DNA from: Rhodococcus qingshengii JCM 15477
GTDB taxonomy: Bacteria; Actinomycetota; Actinomycetes; Mycobacteriales; Mycobacteriaceae
NCBI RefSeq assembly: GCF_023221595.1
Contig: NZ_CP096568.1
Location: 186,001-250,000 of the forward strand
Direction: 5' to 3'
Length of the DNA stretch: 64,000 nucleotides
The notes beneath the pieces are model-generated. The model saw only the letters and a program-made list of their open reading frames with translations, searched no databases and had not been told where the DNA came from. Made by a program: the position numbers and the translations under genes. Below, one piece after another: positions 1 through 8,804 of this stretch (position 1 is the stretch's first letter; each line of letters begins with the position of its first letter).

Positions 1-175
1 TGGGCAGTTCCTACTGTCCCTTGACACCAGTTACGAGGGGCATTTTTTGGGTACGGATTATCACCGCACAAGGATTCGGGTGTTTGCCATGCCGCAATGA
101 AGTGTCTGGATGTAACCACCAGCGTCAACCGTGCGACCGCCCTCGACAACTCAATCTCTTCGACGAAGTAGAAAC

Positions 176-207
176 GGCGCTCGGCTGGGATAAACCAGCC
201 GAGCGCC
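176..207. terminator. Strong hairpin downstream of the VWA-cutinase gene
   Basis: The stem is a 12-bp perfect inverted repeat (GCGCTCGGCTGG / CCAGCCGAGCGC), extendable to 13 bp, around a 6-nt loop. It lies about 120 bp past the stop of the minus-strand VWA-cutinase gene. On the minus strand it is followed by CGTTTCT, a weak T-run, which is common for terminators in high-GC actinobacteria. The rest of positions 1-323 shows no gene I can support. Confidence 0.6.
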
Positions 208-323
208 TGCACGATCCACCTCGGTCGGAAAATTTGAAACCACCCGTGTTGCAATCTCCCGTCAGAACCTCGTCTGCGGGAATTGCTAGTCCGAGGATGA
301 ACGCCATTCGTGTGTTTCAGATG

Positions 324-2171
324 TCAACTCCCGAACAAGATGGCCGCGCTTCCGCTTCCGGACCCGAGGCCATCCTCAAACCCATCCTCCGGACCAAATG
401 AAAACACAGGAGTCGACATCGAGGACGAGTCGACCACTGTGACTGGTACCGATACAGAACGCCCACCTGGTTGTTGGACGATCAGGTGATGATCGCCTAA
501 GTCAGCATCATCCGGAACACGTACCAGCGCTGTCGCATTTCCGTTCTCATCGGTCGTGAAATCGCCAACCACCTGAGGTGTCGAGGCGAAGAGCGCCAAG
601 CTGGGCTGATTTGCGATCCAGCCTCCCACTGAGAACAAAATCTCCTGCCCTCGTTGCAGCAGCGTCGGAGTGCGCTCGACTGAGGGGAGGGCGTAACCAA
701 GATCCCGCATTACGCGGAAGGCGCCGCACTGGTAGAGCACCACATTCTTTTCCCCGTTGACCGGGCAGGTGATCTTCGTATCTGGGGAGCCGTACGATCC
801 GTGGATTCCTTTCCCGAACACGACATCCACGGGAGGATTGCAAATGATGTCTCCACTCAGACAGAACGAACTGACCACGTTCGGGTGAGACGAGAGATAA
901 TCGCTGATGTCGGCGTCACCGTTGGTAACACCCGCCGCGACGACCCCGAGAGCCTTGTACGACGTTCCCTCGTGCCGCTCACCGGCGCGGCCTGGGCGGA
1001 GGTTGGGATCACCGAAGTACACGACAGATTTGACGAGTGCGAGTTCCGGTGCCGTAACAGCCTGCTTCTGCGCTAGGTATCGATTGACGACATTTGCTCC
1101 CTGTGAGTACCCGGCGAGGACGATGCGTGCACTGTCGCTGCATTTCGTATGCAGTGCTGAGATGATTCGTCCCAAATTCGATGCACCGATGTCGACGGAC
1201 TCCCGGTAGTCGTTCGTGTAGTAGCCGATGTTGGCCGTTTCCACATTGATGGCGGGGTACGACACCGACATGATGTTGAAGTCGTAGTCGACGGACTGTT
1301 GACGTTGCAGGAAGCCGAACATCGGCGCGAGGCGCTCACCCATACCGAGGTTGACTGCCCCCTCTTCCGTGTACGGCTTGTTCGTGCGCGCGTGCGTCCG
1401 GAAGTAGGAAAGATCAGGGCTTTGTGGTGATTCGCCAGAGCCTCGAACTCCGATGAAAGTAGGTGAATCGCAATCGATGTCGCTGCGTATCTCTCCTGAT
1501 CCGGTGGCGACGGCAGCTGATATAGCGTCGCTGAGTTCCGTGGTGTTCGTCGCTGTGAAGTATCGCCCTCCAGTAACATTTGCGATGCAGCTGAGCTCAC
1601 TTTCCGCTACATCCGGAGCGTTGAAACCGACTGCGTGGACGCGGAAGTCGATGCCGAGCTGATTTTTGAGTTCAGTTGCGACCACGCAGGGATCTCCACA
1701 GGTGCTCTGGCCGTCGCTGATCAGGATGATGGTGCGATCGCCTGTGGACGGGAGATCCCCGGCCGCTGCGCGCAGAGCATCTGGCGTGGGGGTGGTGCCT
1801 CCTGCTGTGAGTTGATTAGTGGCGTTGTTGAGTTGGTCGCGATTGTCGGTTGCCACTGGAACCAGCAACTGTCCACCGTTACCGCAGTCGCCCGCAAAGG
1901 AACGCAGACCGGCAGCTTGTCCCGAGGAGAGTGCTCCAATCCCGGCACGGAGTGCATCCTTCGCTTGCGCCAACGGTGATCCCGCCATCGACCCCGACGT
2001 GTCGACGACGAACAGCACGCTCGACGTGGTCTCGTCTGCCTGGGCAGTCGGTGTCGAAATCAAGCCGAATGTCAGAGCGACCGCCGCGAGCGCGGCCAAC
2101 GCCGCATGGCCGACAGTTCTCGGCGCGAGCGGTCTTGCACGCGAAACCGTCTGACCTCGTGTATATGACAT
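324..2171 (-). CDS. Secreted von Willebrand A-cutinase fusion protein
   Basis: This is a 615-aa exported protein. A signal peptide (about residues 20-45, ending near AQA-DE) precedes a von Willebrand A domain (about 50-220) with an intact metal-site motif DTSGS at 57-61. A cutinase-family serine hydrolase follows (about 235-495): the nucleophile Ser356 sits in GYSQG, Asp441 follows a Cys, and His457 completes the triad. Residues 500-585 form a beta-rich domain shared with the cutinase at 59.4 kb, and the Gly/Ser tail ends in LFGS. The ATG at 2171 was chosen because AGAGGAA lies just upstream and the signal peptide then starts close to the N-terminus; the frame is open further upstream. Cutinases cleave ester bonds in polyesters or lipids; the substrate here is unknown. 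The kinase and regulator genes upstream on the same strand suggest two-component control. Confidence 0.9.
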   Translation of the reverse strand: MSYTRGQTVSRARPLAPRTVGHAALAALAAVALTFGLISTPTAQADETTSSVLFVVDTSGSMAGSPLAQAKDALRAGIGALSSGQAAGLRSFAGDCGNGGQLLVPVATDNRDQLNNATNQLTAGGTTPTPDALRAAAGDLPSTGDRTIILISDGQSTCGDPCVVATELKNQLGIDFRVHAVGFNAPDVAESELSCIANVTGGRYFTATNTTELSDAISAAVATGSGEIRSDIDCDSPTFIGVRGSGESPQSPDLSYFRTHARTNKPYTEEGAVNLGMGERLAPMFGFLQRQQSVDYDFNIMSVSYPAINVETANIGYYTNDYRESVDIGASNLGRIISALHTKCSDSARIVLAGYSQGANVVNRYLAQKQAVTAPELALVKSVVYFGDPNLRPGRAGERHEGTSYKALGVVAAGVTNGDADISDYLSSHPNVVSSFCLSGDIICNPPVDVVFGKGIHGSYGSPDTKITCPVNGEKNVVLYQCGAFRVMRDLGYALPSVERTPTLLQRGQEILFSVGGWIANQPSLALFASTPQVVGDFTTDENGNATALVRVPDDADLGDHHLIVQQPGGRSVSVPVTVVDSSSMSTPVFSFGPEDGFEDGLGSGSGSAAILFGS

Positions 2172-2202
2172 TCTGTTCCTCTCGACAGCTTGATTTCGAT
2201 CG

Positions 2203-2233
2203 CCGACATGCTGCGCATTGCGCAGCATGTCGG
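2203..2233. promoter_or_regulatory. 31-bp near-perfect palindrome upstream of the VWA-cutinase gene
   Basis: Two 15-nt arms, CCGACATGCTGCGCA and its exact complement, are separated by a single T. The palindrome is 32 bp before the cutinase start codon and 200 bp after the response-regulator gene. It could be an operator for the cutinase gene, or a transcript end for the regulator, although the TTTT lies on the plus-strand side and no plus-strand gene ends here. I favour a regulatory site. Confidence 0.5.
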
Positions 2234-2434
2234 TTTTATCAATCACGACACAGAGCTGTCTGTCAGTCGATCGAAGTACATGCCTGCAAGCAAATGAAGA
2301 AACAGTCGGCATCGCAGAGTTTCCTCGTGCGCAACTCACAACAACTCTCGCTTGGTGAGTCGCCCAGACTCGACGCTTCTTCTCCCACCGTCACACACGA
2401 GCGTGCCGGACAACCCCCGCCGAGATTGTTCGGG

Positions 2435-3115
2435 CTAGAGGTCGTCGATGCTGATGATTCCGTCCTGCAAAGCGCGGGCGACGAGTGCTGCTTTCGTCGA
2501 CGCCGGCCGGCCGGCCGCGGCGTATTTGGTGCGTACGCGCCCCAAATGTGTGTTGACGGTGGATGCGGTGATGTACAGGGCTTTGGCGGCGAAGGTTTTC
2601 GATTCGGTCCGAAACCACTGGATCAGCACTTCCCTCTCCCTCTCCGACAACGACGGACGAGACGCCCGAGTATCGGCGGACATCGCTCCGGCCATACTCG
2701 GCGACACATACGGATGATCGGTCACCGCAGCCTCGATCGCAGGAACGAGATGTTGGCGGCCTTCCGATTTCGTCAGGTACGTCACCGCACCGTTGTCGAT
2801 GCAGTCCAAGATCGTCGCCGCGTCACTGCGCATCGAATAGATGATGACCCGGTATCCGGCGTCGGTGAGAGTGCTCACCATGTCCAAGGCAGGTAGCGGC
2901 GATCCGTCCCCGAACTGCAGATCGAGCACCACCGCATCGATCGGCGCGCCCTGCCCGTCTGCTCGATCACGCAGAAACTCTGTCGGCCGTAGGTATCGTC
3001 CGGCGACCTCGATCGGTGGGGTCGCGCCGGCGCACCAGGAGGCGAGGCCTTCGTGCACCACGTCGTGGTCGTCGATCAACGCGACGGTGATCTCGGTCAG
3101 GTGAGGTGCAGTCAT
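2435..3115 (-). CDS. LuxR/NarL-family response regulator
   Basis: This 226-aa DNA-binding response regulator has an N-terminal receiver domain (ALIDDHDVVHEG acidic pocket, phospho-acceptor Asp in VVLDLQFGDG, Lys in YLTKSEG). A C-terminal LuxR helix-turn-helix follows (LSEREREVLIQWF, then STVNTHLGRVRTKY). It should be phosphorylated by the kinase encoded immediately upstream. The ATG at 3115 has AAAGGG at good distance and gives the usual short N-terminus. A GTG at 3166 overlaps the kinase stop codon as GTGA and would add 17 residues, so it is a credible alternative. A paralogue lies at 55471-56130. The likely target is the adjacent VWA-cutinase gene, by inference from position only. Confidence 0.88.
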   Translation of the reverse strand: MTAPHLTEITVALIDDHDVVHEGLASWCAGATPPIEVAGRYLRPTEFLRDRADGQGAPIDAVVLDLQFGDGSPLPALDMVSTLTDAGYRVIIYSMRSDAATILDCIDNGAVTYLTKSEGRQHLVPAIEAAVTDHPYVSPSMAGAMSADTRASRPSLSEREREVLIQWFRTESKTFAAKALYITASTVNTHLGRVRTKYAAAGRPASTKAALVARALQDGIISIDDL

Positions 3116-3162
3116 CGAATCGGCCCTTTCGTTGCGGGCATCTCGCCCTGGATTGGTGGTGT

Positions 3163-5529
3163 TCACCGCGCAGCGTCAGACAGTGACGGCGCGTGCCCTG
3201 ATGCGGTCGGTTGCTTTGATTCGGGCGGGTACGCTGAGGTAGGTGCGGCGGTGGCCTGCACCCAGATCAGGCCCTCGTCGTATTCGACCCGTACCTGAAT
3301 CCCCGTCGTCTCGACCGCTTCCAGATCGTCGACGCGGGTGGGGTCGCAGTCGGCGACGACACTGACCTGAAGCTCCGGGGTCTCGGTGACCACGATCCGG
3401 GCATGCTCCCGGGCAGCAGCGACCGCCAGTGCCGGGACCGCGAGAAGACTGCTTCGAACCTGCCCGTCGACCGAGGACAGATCTGGTGGTATCTCCACCA
3501 CCACCGATACCCCGTTCCTCTCCCCCAGCGCGGTCAGATCCTGAATCTCGCGTGCCAGCGGGTGAAGCTGCAGTTGCCCGTCCGCGTGCAGGAACAATCG
3601 GCGCATCCGAGCGGACTCGACCGCTGCCCGCGCGCGCACTCCGTCGGAATCGGCGGTGATCGATCCCTCGGCGAGGGCCCGCAGCAGCGGCACCGTGGTT
3701 TCTTCGAGCGCGGTATAACGGCTCCGATAATCGGCCTGCACGCGGTCCGCGATCTCCTGGCCGGCGATCAGCGAGGACTGTGCCTCGGATTCCTCCGCTG
3801 CTAACCGTGCGGTGCGGCGCAGGTCAGTGGCGAAGAACCCGGCGATCATCTGTACTGCCAATTCACTGGCCAGGCTGTACCCGAACAGCTCGAACGTTCC
3901 CGCGTTCATCTCGCCGCCGATCACCGCCGCCGCGGCGGTGACCACTCGTAAGAACACCAACGCCGCCATGATCATTCGCACCGGCGATGTGAGCAGGAGC
4001 GGCAGCAACACCCATCCGGTCATCCCGAACGCCCAATGCTCCCCCGTGCCGAACGCATCGTCGGTGGTGAACGGCTGAACGAACGTCACCACCGACACCG
4101 CGGCGAATCCCGCGGCCTTCACCCACCGCGGCACCGCCATCCCCGTGACCGTGCACGCCCCCAACACGATGACCACGAACAGAACACCGATCAACACCAT
4201 TTGTGTGGGCTCGGTGACGAGCTCGGGTCCGTACAAGCGCACCGGGATCAACGTCGTCAATATGACAGCTACCCCGACCAGACCCAGCCCGTACCCGCGG
4301 CTGAGCCGAAACGCGCGGCGGGCAGGATCGGAGAGCTCCCACACCCGCGCGGCATCACCTGCGACGCTTTCCGTTGCAGCCGTGGCGCTCTCGGTGTCCC
4401 AGTCCAGGACAATTCTCGTCCCAGCTCCCGGAGCGGATTCGACTCGCGCTGAGCCGCCGACCCGCGTCATCCGCCCGGTGATGGATTCGGCGATCCCGCG
4501 GCCGTGACCCATTGTCGACGCTGAACCCTCGGTATCGGCGGCATCTGCTGCGCTGAATCCGGTGCCGGCATCGACGATGTCGACCCCGGACTCGCGCAAC
4601 ACCAGCGATGCTGCCCGGGTGCCGGAATGCCGCTCGACGTTCGTCAATGCCTCCCTGACCGCACCCGCTACCGCATGAGCAAGAGTCCCAGACACCCGCA
4701 CCAGCTCGGCCCCGGTCACGGAGACTGAGAGTCCTAACTCCACGGCGATGTCGTCGAGAATCCGGCGAAGATCTATCTGCTCGCCAGACTCCAGTGCCGG
4801 CGCCGACCGAAGTGCCTGCAGATCCCGAGCAGCTTGACGACGCACCCGCTCCTGCGTCAACGGCACACCGTGCCCGATCATCAACATCGTCGCCGCGGCC
4901 GTATCGTGCACCGTCGCCCAATGTTCACGCTGATACTCGCGCCGCGCCTGCGCGACCGCGACATCTCGTTCGGTCTCCGCGAGCTGCATACCCGCCGCAT
5001 CCGCTGCTCGTGCGCCACGTTCGACCAACTGCCGCAGGAAAATCCCGATCCCACACTGAACGAGGAAGAAGTACGGCCAGAACACCGTCCACGGCGACTC
5101 CACACCCACCACGCCCGACAACCCAACCGCGAACGCCAGCGCGATACCGACCGCAGCCAACACCGCCTGCCAATGCCGCTGCGAGAACGCGAAACTCAAC
5201 ACCGCACTCCCGGACACCGCCAACGGCAACGAGTTCGACGACACTACGTCGATACCTTCGGTCGTCGATGGAATCGTCACCGCCACCACCACAATCAGCA
5301 CGTAATCCGCCCATACCGCGGTCGATGACGTCATCGACCGTGTCAGCAGACGAAAGGAACCCCACCCGATCAACACCACGGCGACCGCCACACCCACCGT
5401 CGTGCGCGGCGGAAAGCTCAGGTACACCACCCCACAGAGCACATTGACACTGTGCCGAAGAAGGACACCGAACCACGCCGCCTGAAAACGTGAACGCGCC
5501 GCAGACGACTCCCAACTACCGCTTCCCAC
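3163..5529 (-). CDS. Fused two-part membrane sensor histidine kinase
   Basis: This 788-aa protein looks like two kinase-type proteins joined end to end. Residues 1-175 hold several membrane helices. A HisKA_3-like helix carries a candidate phospho-His in WATVHDT (about 208), and an HATPase domain has EALTNVERH (Asn about 297), DAGTGF (about 320) and GRGIAESITGRM. After about residue 390 a second block of membrane helices appears, then a coiled region and a C-terminal domain without recognisable ATP-binding motifs. The halves match the separate proteins encoded at 56127-57329 and 57326-58360. The GTG at 5529 was chosen because GGAGG sits 4 nt before it; the frame is open for 72 more codons upstream, but that stretch lacks kinase character. 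The downstream regulator gene is immediately adjacent. Confidence 0.85.
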   Translation of the reverse strand: MGSGSWESSAARSRFQAAWFGVLLRHSVNVLCGVVYLSFPPRTTVGVAVAVVLIGWGSFRLLTRSMTSSTAVWADYVLIVVVAVTIPSTTEGIDVVSSNSLPLAVSGSAVLSFAFSQRHWQAVLAAVGIALAFAVGLSGVVGVESPWTVFWPYFFLVQCGIGIFLRQLVERGARAADAAGMQLAETERDVAVAQARREYQREHWATVHDTAAATMLMIGHGVPLTQERVRRQAARDLQALRSAPALESGEQIDLRRILDDIAVELGLSVSVTGAELVRVSGTLAHAVAGAVREALTNVERHSGTRAASLVLRESGVDIVDAGTGFSAADAADTEGSASTMGHGRGIAESITGRMTRVGGSARVESAPGAGTRIVLDWDTESATAATESVAGDAARVWELSDPARRAFRLSRGYGLGLVGVAVILTTLIPVRLYGPELVTEPTQMVLIGVLFVVIVLGACTVTGMAVPRWVKAAGFAAVSVVTFVQPFTTDDAFGTGEHWAFGMTGWVLLPLLLTSPVRMIMAALVFLRVVTAAAAVIGGEMNAGTFELFGYSLASELAVQMIAGFFATDLRRTARLAAEESEAQSSLIAGQEIADRVQADYRSRYTALEETTVPLLRALAEGSITADSDGVRARAAVESARMRRLFLHADGQLQLHPLAREIQDLTALGERNGVSVVVEIPPDLSSVDGQVRSSLLAVPALAVAAAREHARIVVTETPELQVSVVADCDPTRVDDLEAVETTGIQVRVEYDEGLIWVQATAAPTSAYPPESKQPTASGHAPSLSDAAR

Positions 5530-6136
5530 ACTGCCTCCGGGATACCTCGTACCAGCATTGGAAGAGTGCTGACATTTCCTCAAAAGTCCATTCACCGACG
5601 CTGCGAAACAGTTCAGCCCTCGCATTTCCCCAAAAATGCGCGGTAATGACGCCAGTACACCCGGTCGAAACCGATGACAGAATCTGAGATCTCCGACAAA
5701 GGCGATACCGGCTACAGAAACCTTAGCAACCGCTATCACCCGCACACCCGTTTCGCGGCGCGAATGCGATCACCGGAATAGCACCGCCCGGTGCGCAGGC
5801 TCCCCTATCGCAATGGTGGGCACGAACGTCGACATCGTCGGCCCTTCATGCGGGGTGAAACGCAGGTGCGGCGCGGACCCGGGCACGCCACCAGTCGCGC
5901 TGATCAGCCGAAATATGTGCACTAGGAGGACAACTCGATCTGCGTAGACACGTTTCACTGTCAGTCGTTCAGAGGATGGACAGAAAGTTTTCGATCGAAC
6001 TAGAGTTTCCAGGACCTCATCGAATTTCACCCTCCCACACCCCCGAACAGGACTTTGCTGTTGAAGCAATTTTTACGATGTGCTCTTCACAGACAAATAC
6101 CGCGGGCGGGATATAAGTACGTTACAAGGAGTGTAG
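5530..6136. other. Intergenic region, possible micro-ORF
   Basis: No conventional gene is evident in these 607 bases between the divergent kinase and small membrane-protein genes. The only coding hint is a 21-codon reading frame on the minus strand at 5770-5832, with AAGGG placed 6 nt before its ATG. A TATAAG about 25 nt upstream of the 6137 start is a plausible -10 element for that gene. Both are weak, position-based suggestions. Confidence 0.3.
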
Positions 6137-6508
6137 ATGAGTAACGACATAGCTGGAATCCTGTTCGCCGCGGCAGTGATCTGGCTGGTATTCGGAGTAA
6201 TCGCGGGAGCAATCGCAGCGAAGAAGAACCGCAGCCAACTCGGATTCTTCTTCGCAGGATTCTTCTTCGGGCCGATAGGAATACTCGCAGCAATCCTGGT
6301 CAACCCCGGCCACCCCCCTGCACCGCCGGGAACCCACACCGCACTATGTCCGCGGTGCAATGCACAACAGAACGTACCTGCTACCCAGCTGACGTATGAA
6401 TGCTGGCAATGTGCGCTGGTCAACCCACTCGGCGGTCGTTCAGGTCGAAACACCACCGAAAAACAGAGTTGGAAAGATTGGCTGAAGGAAGGCCGAGTCG
6501 AGTATTGA
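6137..6508 (+). CDS. Small membrane protein with zinc ribbon
   Basis: The 123-aa product has two hydrophobic segments (about residues 5-27 and 35-58) joined by a basic loop (AAKKNRSQ). A soluble tail carries a four-cysteine zinc-ribbon pattern: CPRC, then about 20 residues, then CWQC. AAGGAG precedes the ATG by 7 nt. Proteins of this shape are common as uncharacterised envelope proteins in actinobacteria, and I cannot assign a role. It is divergent from the kinase operon and not obviously part of another operon. Confidence 0.75.
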   Translation: MSNDIAGILFAAAVIWLVFGVIAGAIAAKKNRSQLGFFFAGFFFGPIGILAAILVNPGHPPAPPGTHTALCPRCNAQQNVPATQLTYECWQCALVNPLGGRSGRNTTEKQSWKDWLKEGRVEY

Positions 6509-6609
6509 CCCGCGATGCCTCTGCGCCTGCCGTCTGGCCGCGACTCCCCGGTCTCTCGGTCGTTCCGCTCTCTCGTGTCATACGCTCGCACTCGATCTGT
6601 GGGGCTCGA

Positions 6610-6888
6610 TCAGAGTCCGTCTCGTAACTGATCGCGTATCAGCGACAATGCGGTGCGCAGATCCGCCGCAGCATGTGCCAGATACAAATCGAGGGCGATC
6701 TCGCCGCCATTCCCCTGGCCCGACTCGAAGTCACCCCCGGCCTGTGTGGCGAGCAGGACGTCGCGTGCGCCACTGACCCCTGCGAGGGCACCGTCAAGGA
6801 CGGTCCGCATGGCCGCGAGTGCGTGGGCGAGAGCGTCGCCGTCGAGTGTTTCCCGTTGTTCAGGAAGTTGTGGTGCCGATTCGATCAT
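6610..6888 (-). CDS. Small protein coupled to the resolvase C-terminal half
   Basis: A 92-aa acidic, Ala-rich, mostly helical protein whose ATG overlaps the stop of the upstream resolvase fragment as ATGA, so it was translationally coupled to the resolvase before that gene was split. No domain is recognisable. A resolvase-coupled accessory role, or simple cargo, are both possible. With the 5.58-kb element now inserted upstream, its original promoter (beyond 13.4 kb) is separated from it, so expression is doubtful. Confidence 0.6.
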   Translation of the reverse strand: MIESAPQLPEQRETLDGDALAHALAAMRTVLDGALAGVSGARDVLLATQAGGDFESGQGNGGEIALDLYLAHAAADLRTALSLIRDQLRDGL

Positions 6889-7488
6889 CGGGCGACCTCG
6901 CGTGCATGGTCCGGGCACAGAAGAGACGGCTCCACGGTCCAACCGCTCTCGAGGAGCCAGTGTGCAACGGGGGCGGGAAGATCGCCACCGCATTGGGCGG
7001 CCTGCGCGAAATCGCCGGCGAGGATCGGCCCGTCCCCACACACCTGGCACGCGACGTCGAAAGCCGGCGACTCCGGTTCGCAATGGTGACAGTGCGATCG
7101 GATGACAACCGATCCCGGATCGTCGGCATTCGGATGGAGCCAGGCAACTGCCAGGTCGCCGCGTTGATGAGCAGCTTCCGCTCGCGTACTCGGCTCATAG
7201 CCGCACGTCGGGCACGTCCGCGGCACTCGCACTGAGGCAAAAGCAGTCGCTGGTGTTTCGGCGGCGGGACGAGCTAGCTGGGACGGGGCCGAGGTGTTCT
7301 TCTTACTGAGGTGACCGTAGATCGTCGTCCTGGGCACGTTCAACATCGCGGCGATCTGCGCGACTGTGTTCTCTCCGGCGTCGTACAGCCGCTGGGCGAG
7401 TGCGATTTGATCGTCGGTGAGCTTCGGCGGACGCCCGCCCTTTCGGCCGCGTGCCCGCGCAGCGGCCAAGCCGTCCCGAGTGTTCGCC
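6885..7488 (-). pseudogene. Serine resolvase, C-terminal half (split gene)
   Basis: This reading frame begins MANTRDGLAAARARGRKGG and continues through the resolvase DNA-binding helix-turn-helix (PKLTDDQIALAQ to NVPRTTIYGHL) and a Cys-rich tail (CPTCGYEP, CHHCEPE, CQVCGDGP). It is clearly similar to the C-terminal two-thirds of the intact resolvase at 7777-8775, but has no catalytic domain. Its missing N-terminal half is at 13067-13435 on the same strand. Removing 7489-13066 and one copy of CGCC restores one continuous frame (ELIVA-NTRDGL). It is therefore an insertionally inactivated gene, not a natural short protein. Confidence 0.88.
7485..7488. repeat. Left copy of 4-bp target duplication or crossover core CGCC
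   Basis: CGCC occurs once in the reconstructed resolvase gene but flanks the inserted element on both sides, here and at 13067-13070. It may be a target-site duplication or the shared core of a tyrosine-recombinase exchange. Confidence 0.65.
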
Positions 7489-7500
7489 ATTATCTATACG
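7489..7500 (+). repeat. Left terminal inverted repeat of the Tn554-like element
   Basis: ATTATCTATACG is perfectly complementary to the right end at 13055-13066. The similarity does not clearly extend further inward. Confidence 0.8.
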
Positions 7501-7611
7501 ACGGCAGGAAGGATTCTCCTCTTCAGCTGGGGAATCAGGATATTCGGCGACATCGCTCTGGTGAGTTACATGGGTGACGAGCGGTGGATGCCAGCATGAG
7601 GCGATCGGCGG

Positions 7612-7631
7612 TGTCGCCGATCATGGGCGAG
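7612..7631 (+). repeat. Direct repeat flanking the carried resolvase, left copy
   Basis: TGTCGCCGATCATGGGCGAG closely matches TTTCGCCGATCATGGGTGCG at 8794-8813. The two copies bracket the resolvase gene at 7777-8775, suggesting that it may have entered the element as a separate unit. The similarity is short. Confidence 0.4.
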
Positions 7632-7716
7632 GTTTCGAAAAATGAGGGCCGAGCCCGACACCCTGACATGAATGAAATCCGAGTCGGCGGGTGTCCCTCC
7701 GATGCGAGCGAAAGAG

Positions 7717-7776
7717 GTGTCGAAAACACCGTCGAAAATCAATGTCGACTAACCACCGTCGGGGTATTGTCGACGG
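7717..7776. promoter_or_regulatory. Resolvase res-like site
   Basis: Four copies of the motif TGTCGA or CGTCGA (GTGTCGAAAA, CGTCGAAAA, TGTCGAC, TGTCGAC) lie within 60 bp directly before the resolvase start codon. Clustered subsites next to the gene are typical of Tn3-type resolvases, which recombine and self-repress there. The same motif recurs near 13440 and 17260-17410. Confidence 0.5.
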
Positions 7777-8775
7777 ATGCTGCTCGGATATGCCCGGGTC
7801 TCGACCGCAGATCAGAACCCTGCCCACCAGATCGACGCGCTGCGCCGGGCGGGGGTTACCACTGAAAACATTCACGTCGATCACGTCAGCGGCGCGAAGG
7901 CCTCCCGCCCTCAGTTGGATGTGGTGCTCGCCCTGTTGGACGACGGCGACATCCTGGTCATCACGCACCTGGATCGGCTCAGTCGTTCGGTGCTGCACCT
8001 GATCACGCTCGGCGCCGACCTGCGCAAGCGCGGGGTAGGTTTGAAGGTTCTCGAGCAGGGCATCGACACCGCCACCGCCGAGGGCCGGGCGATGTTCGAA
8101 ATGCTGTCGGTTTTGGCCGAACTCCAGCGTGAGCTCGCCGTGAACAATGTCCGGGAAGGTGTGGCGGCGGCCAGGACTCGCGGCCGCAAGGGCGGACGCC
8201 CACCGAAACTCACCGACGATCAGGTCCAGCTCGCGCAGCAACTCTACGACGGCGGTGAACACACCGTTGTCCAGATCGCCGACATGTTGGGCGTGCCTCG
8301 CACTACCGTCTACGGGCATCTGAACAAAGCCGCAGCAGCAAAAACTACTGGAACAGTCTCTCTCGCAACAACTCCCGAGCCCGCGGCTCCGGAGTCCGGT
8401 TCGGTATCCGGCACTGTCCCCCGGCCGAGCCGGACACGCAGGACAACCCGCGCCTGCCCCACTTGCAGGCACGAACCGGCCACCCGAGCCGAGGCGGCGC
8501 ATCAGCGCGACGATCTCGCGGTGAGCTGGCTTCGTCCCGACAAAGACCGGCGTGGCGAGCTGGTAGCCCAACATCATTGTCGCCAGTGCGAACCCGACCT
8601 GCCGGTCTTCGACGTTGCCTGCGCCCTGTGCGGAGATGGCCCCATCCTCACCGGAGAGCTCGCCACCGCGGCAAGAACAGTGTTACCCGTACCGGTGCAA
8701 CGGTGGCTCGCCGACGCCGGCTGGTGCACCTCGCCAACACTTCTGTGCCCCGACCATTCTCTCCAAAGCCGATAG
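7777..8775 (+). CDS. Serine recombinase (resolvase) carried by the element
   Basis: A 332-aa site-specific DNA resolvase. The catalytic domain starts at once with MLLGYARVSTADQ (nucleophile Ser9) and contains DRLSRS and the EGRAMFEMLSVLAELQREL helix. A helix-turn-helix DNA-binding region follows (about 145-187, GRPPKLTDDQ to TVYGHL), then a family-specific tail with paired cysteines (CPTCRHEP, CRQCEPD, CALCGDGP). It is the only complete copy of this subfamily in the window and closely resembles the gene its host element has disrupted. It opposes the three recombinase genes and may resolve cointegrates or be cargo. Confidence 0.92.
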   Translation: MLLGYARVSTADQNPAHQIDALRRAGVTTENIHVDHVSGAKASRPQLDVVLALLDDGDILVITHLDRLSRSVLHLITLGADLRKRGVGLKVLEQGIDTATAEGRAMFEMLSVLAELQRELAVNNVREGVAAARTRGRKGGRPPKLTDDQVQLAQQLYDGGEHTVVQIADMLGVPRTTVYGHLNKAAAAKTTGTVSLATTPEPAAPESGSVSGTVPRPSRTRRTTRACPTCRHEPATRAEAAHQRDDLAVSWLRPDKDRRGELVAQHHCRQCEPDLPVFDVACALCGDGPILTGELATAARTVLPVPVQRWLADAGWCTSPTLLCPDHSLQSR

Positions 8776-8804
8776 CCACGCGGCCGGTGTAGGTGTTTCG
8801 CCGA

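Noticed and set aside
21..401. 126-codon plus-strand open frame at the window start
   Set aside because: It overlaps the end of the VWA-cutinase gene and its terminator and has no ribosome binding site or coherent protein pattern.
1850..2896. 348-codon plus-strand open frame
   Set aside because: It runs antisense through the cutinase start, the palindrome and the regulator gene; Arg/Pro/His-rich composition is typical of a high-GC shadow frame.
6885..7490. Free-standing 201-aa helix-turn-helix regulator
   Set aside because: It is the back half of a resolvase whose front half is at 13067-13435, as shown by in-frame rejoining.
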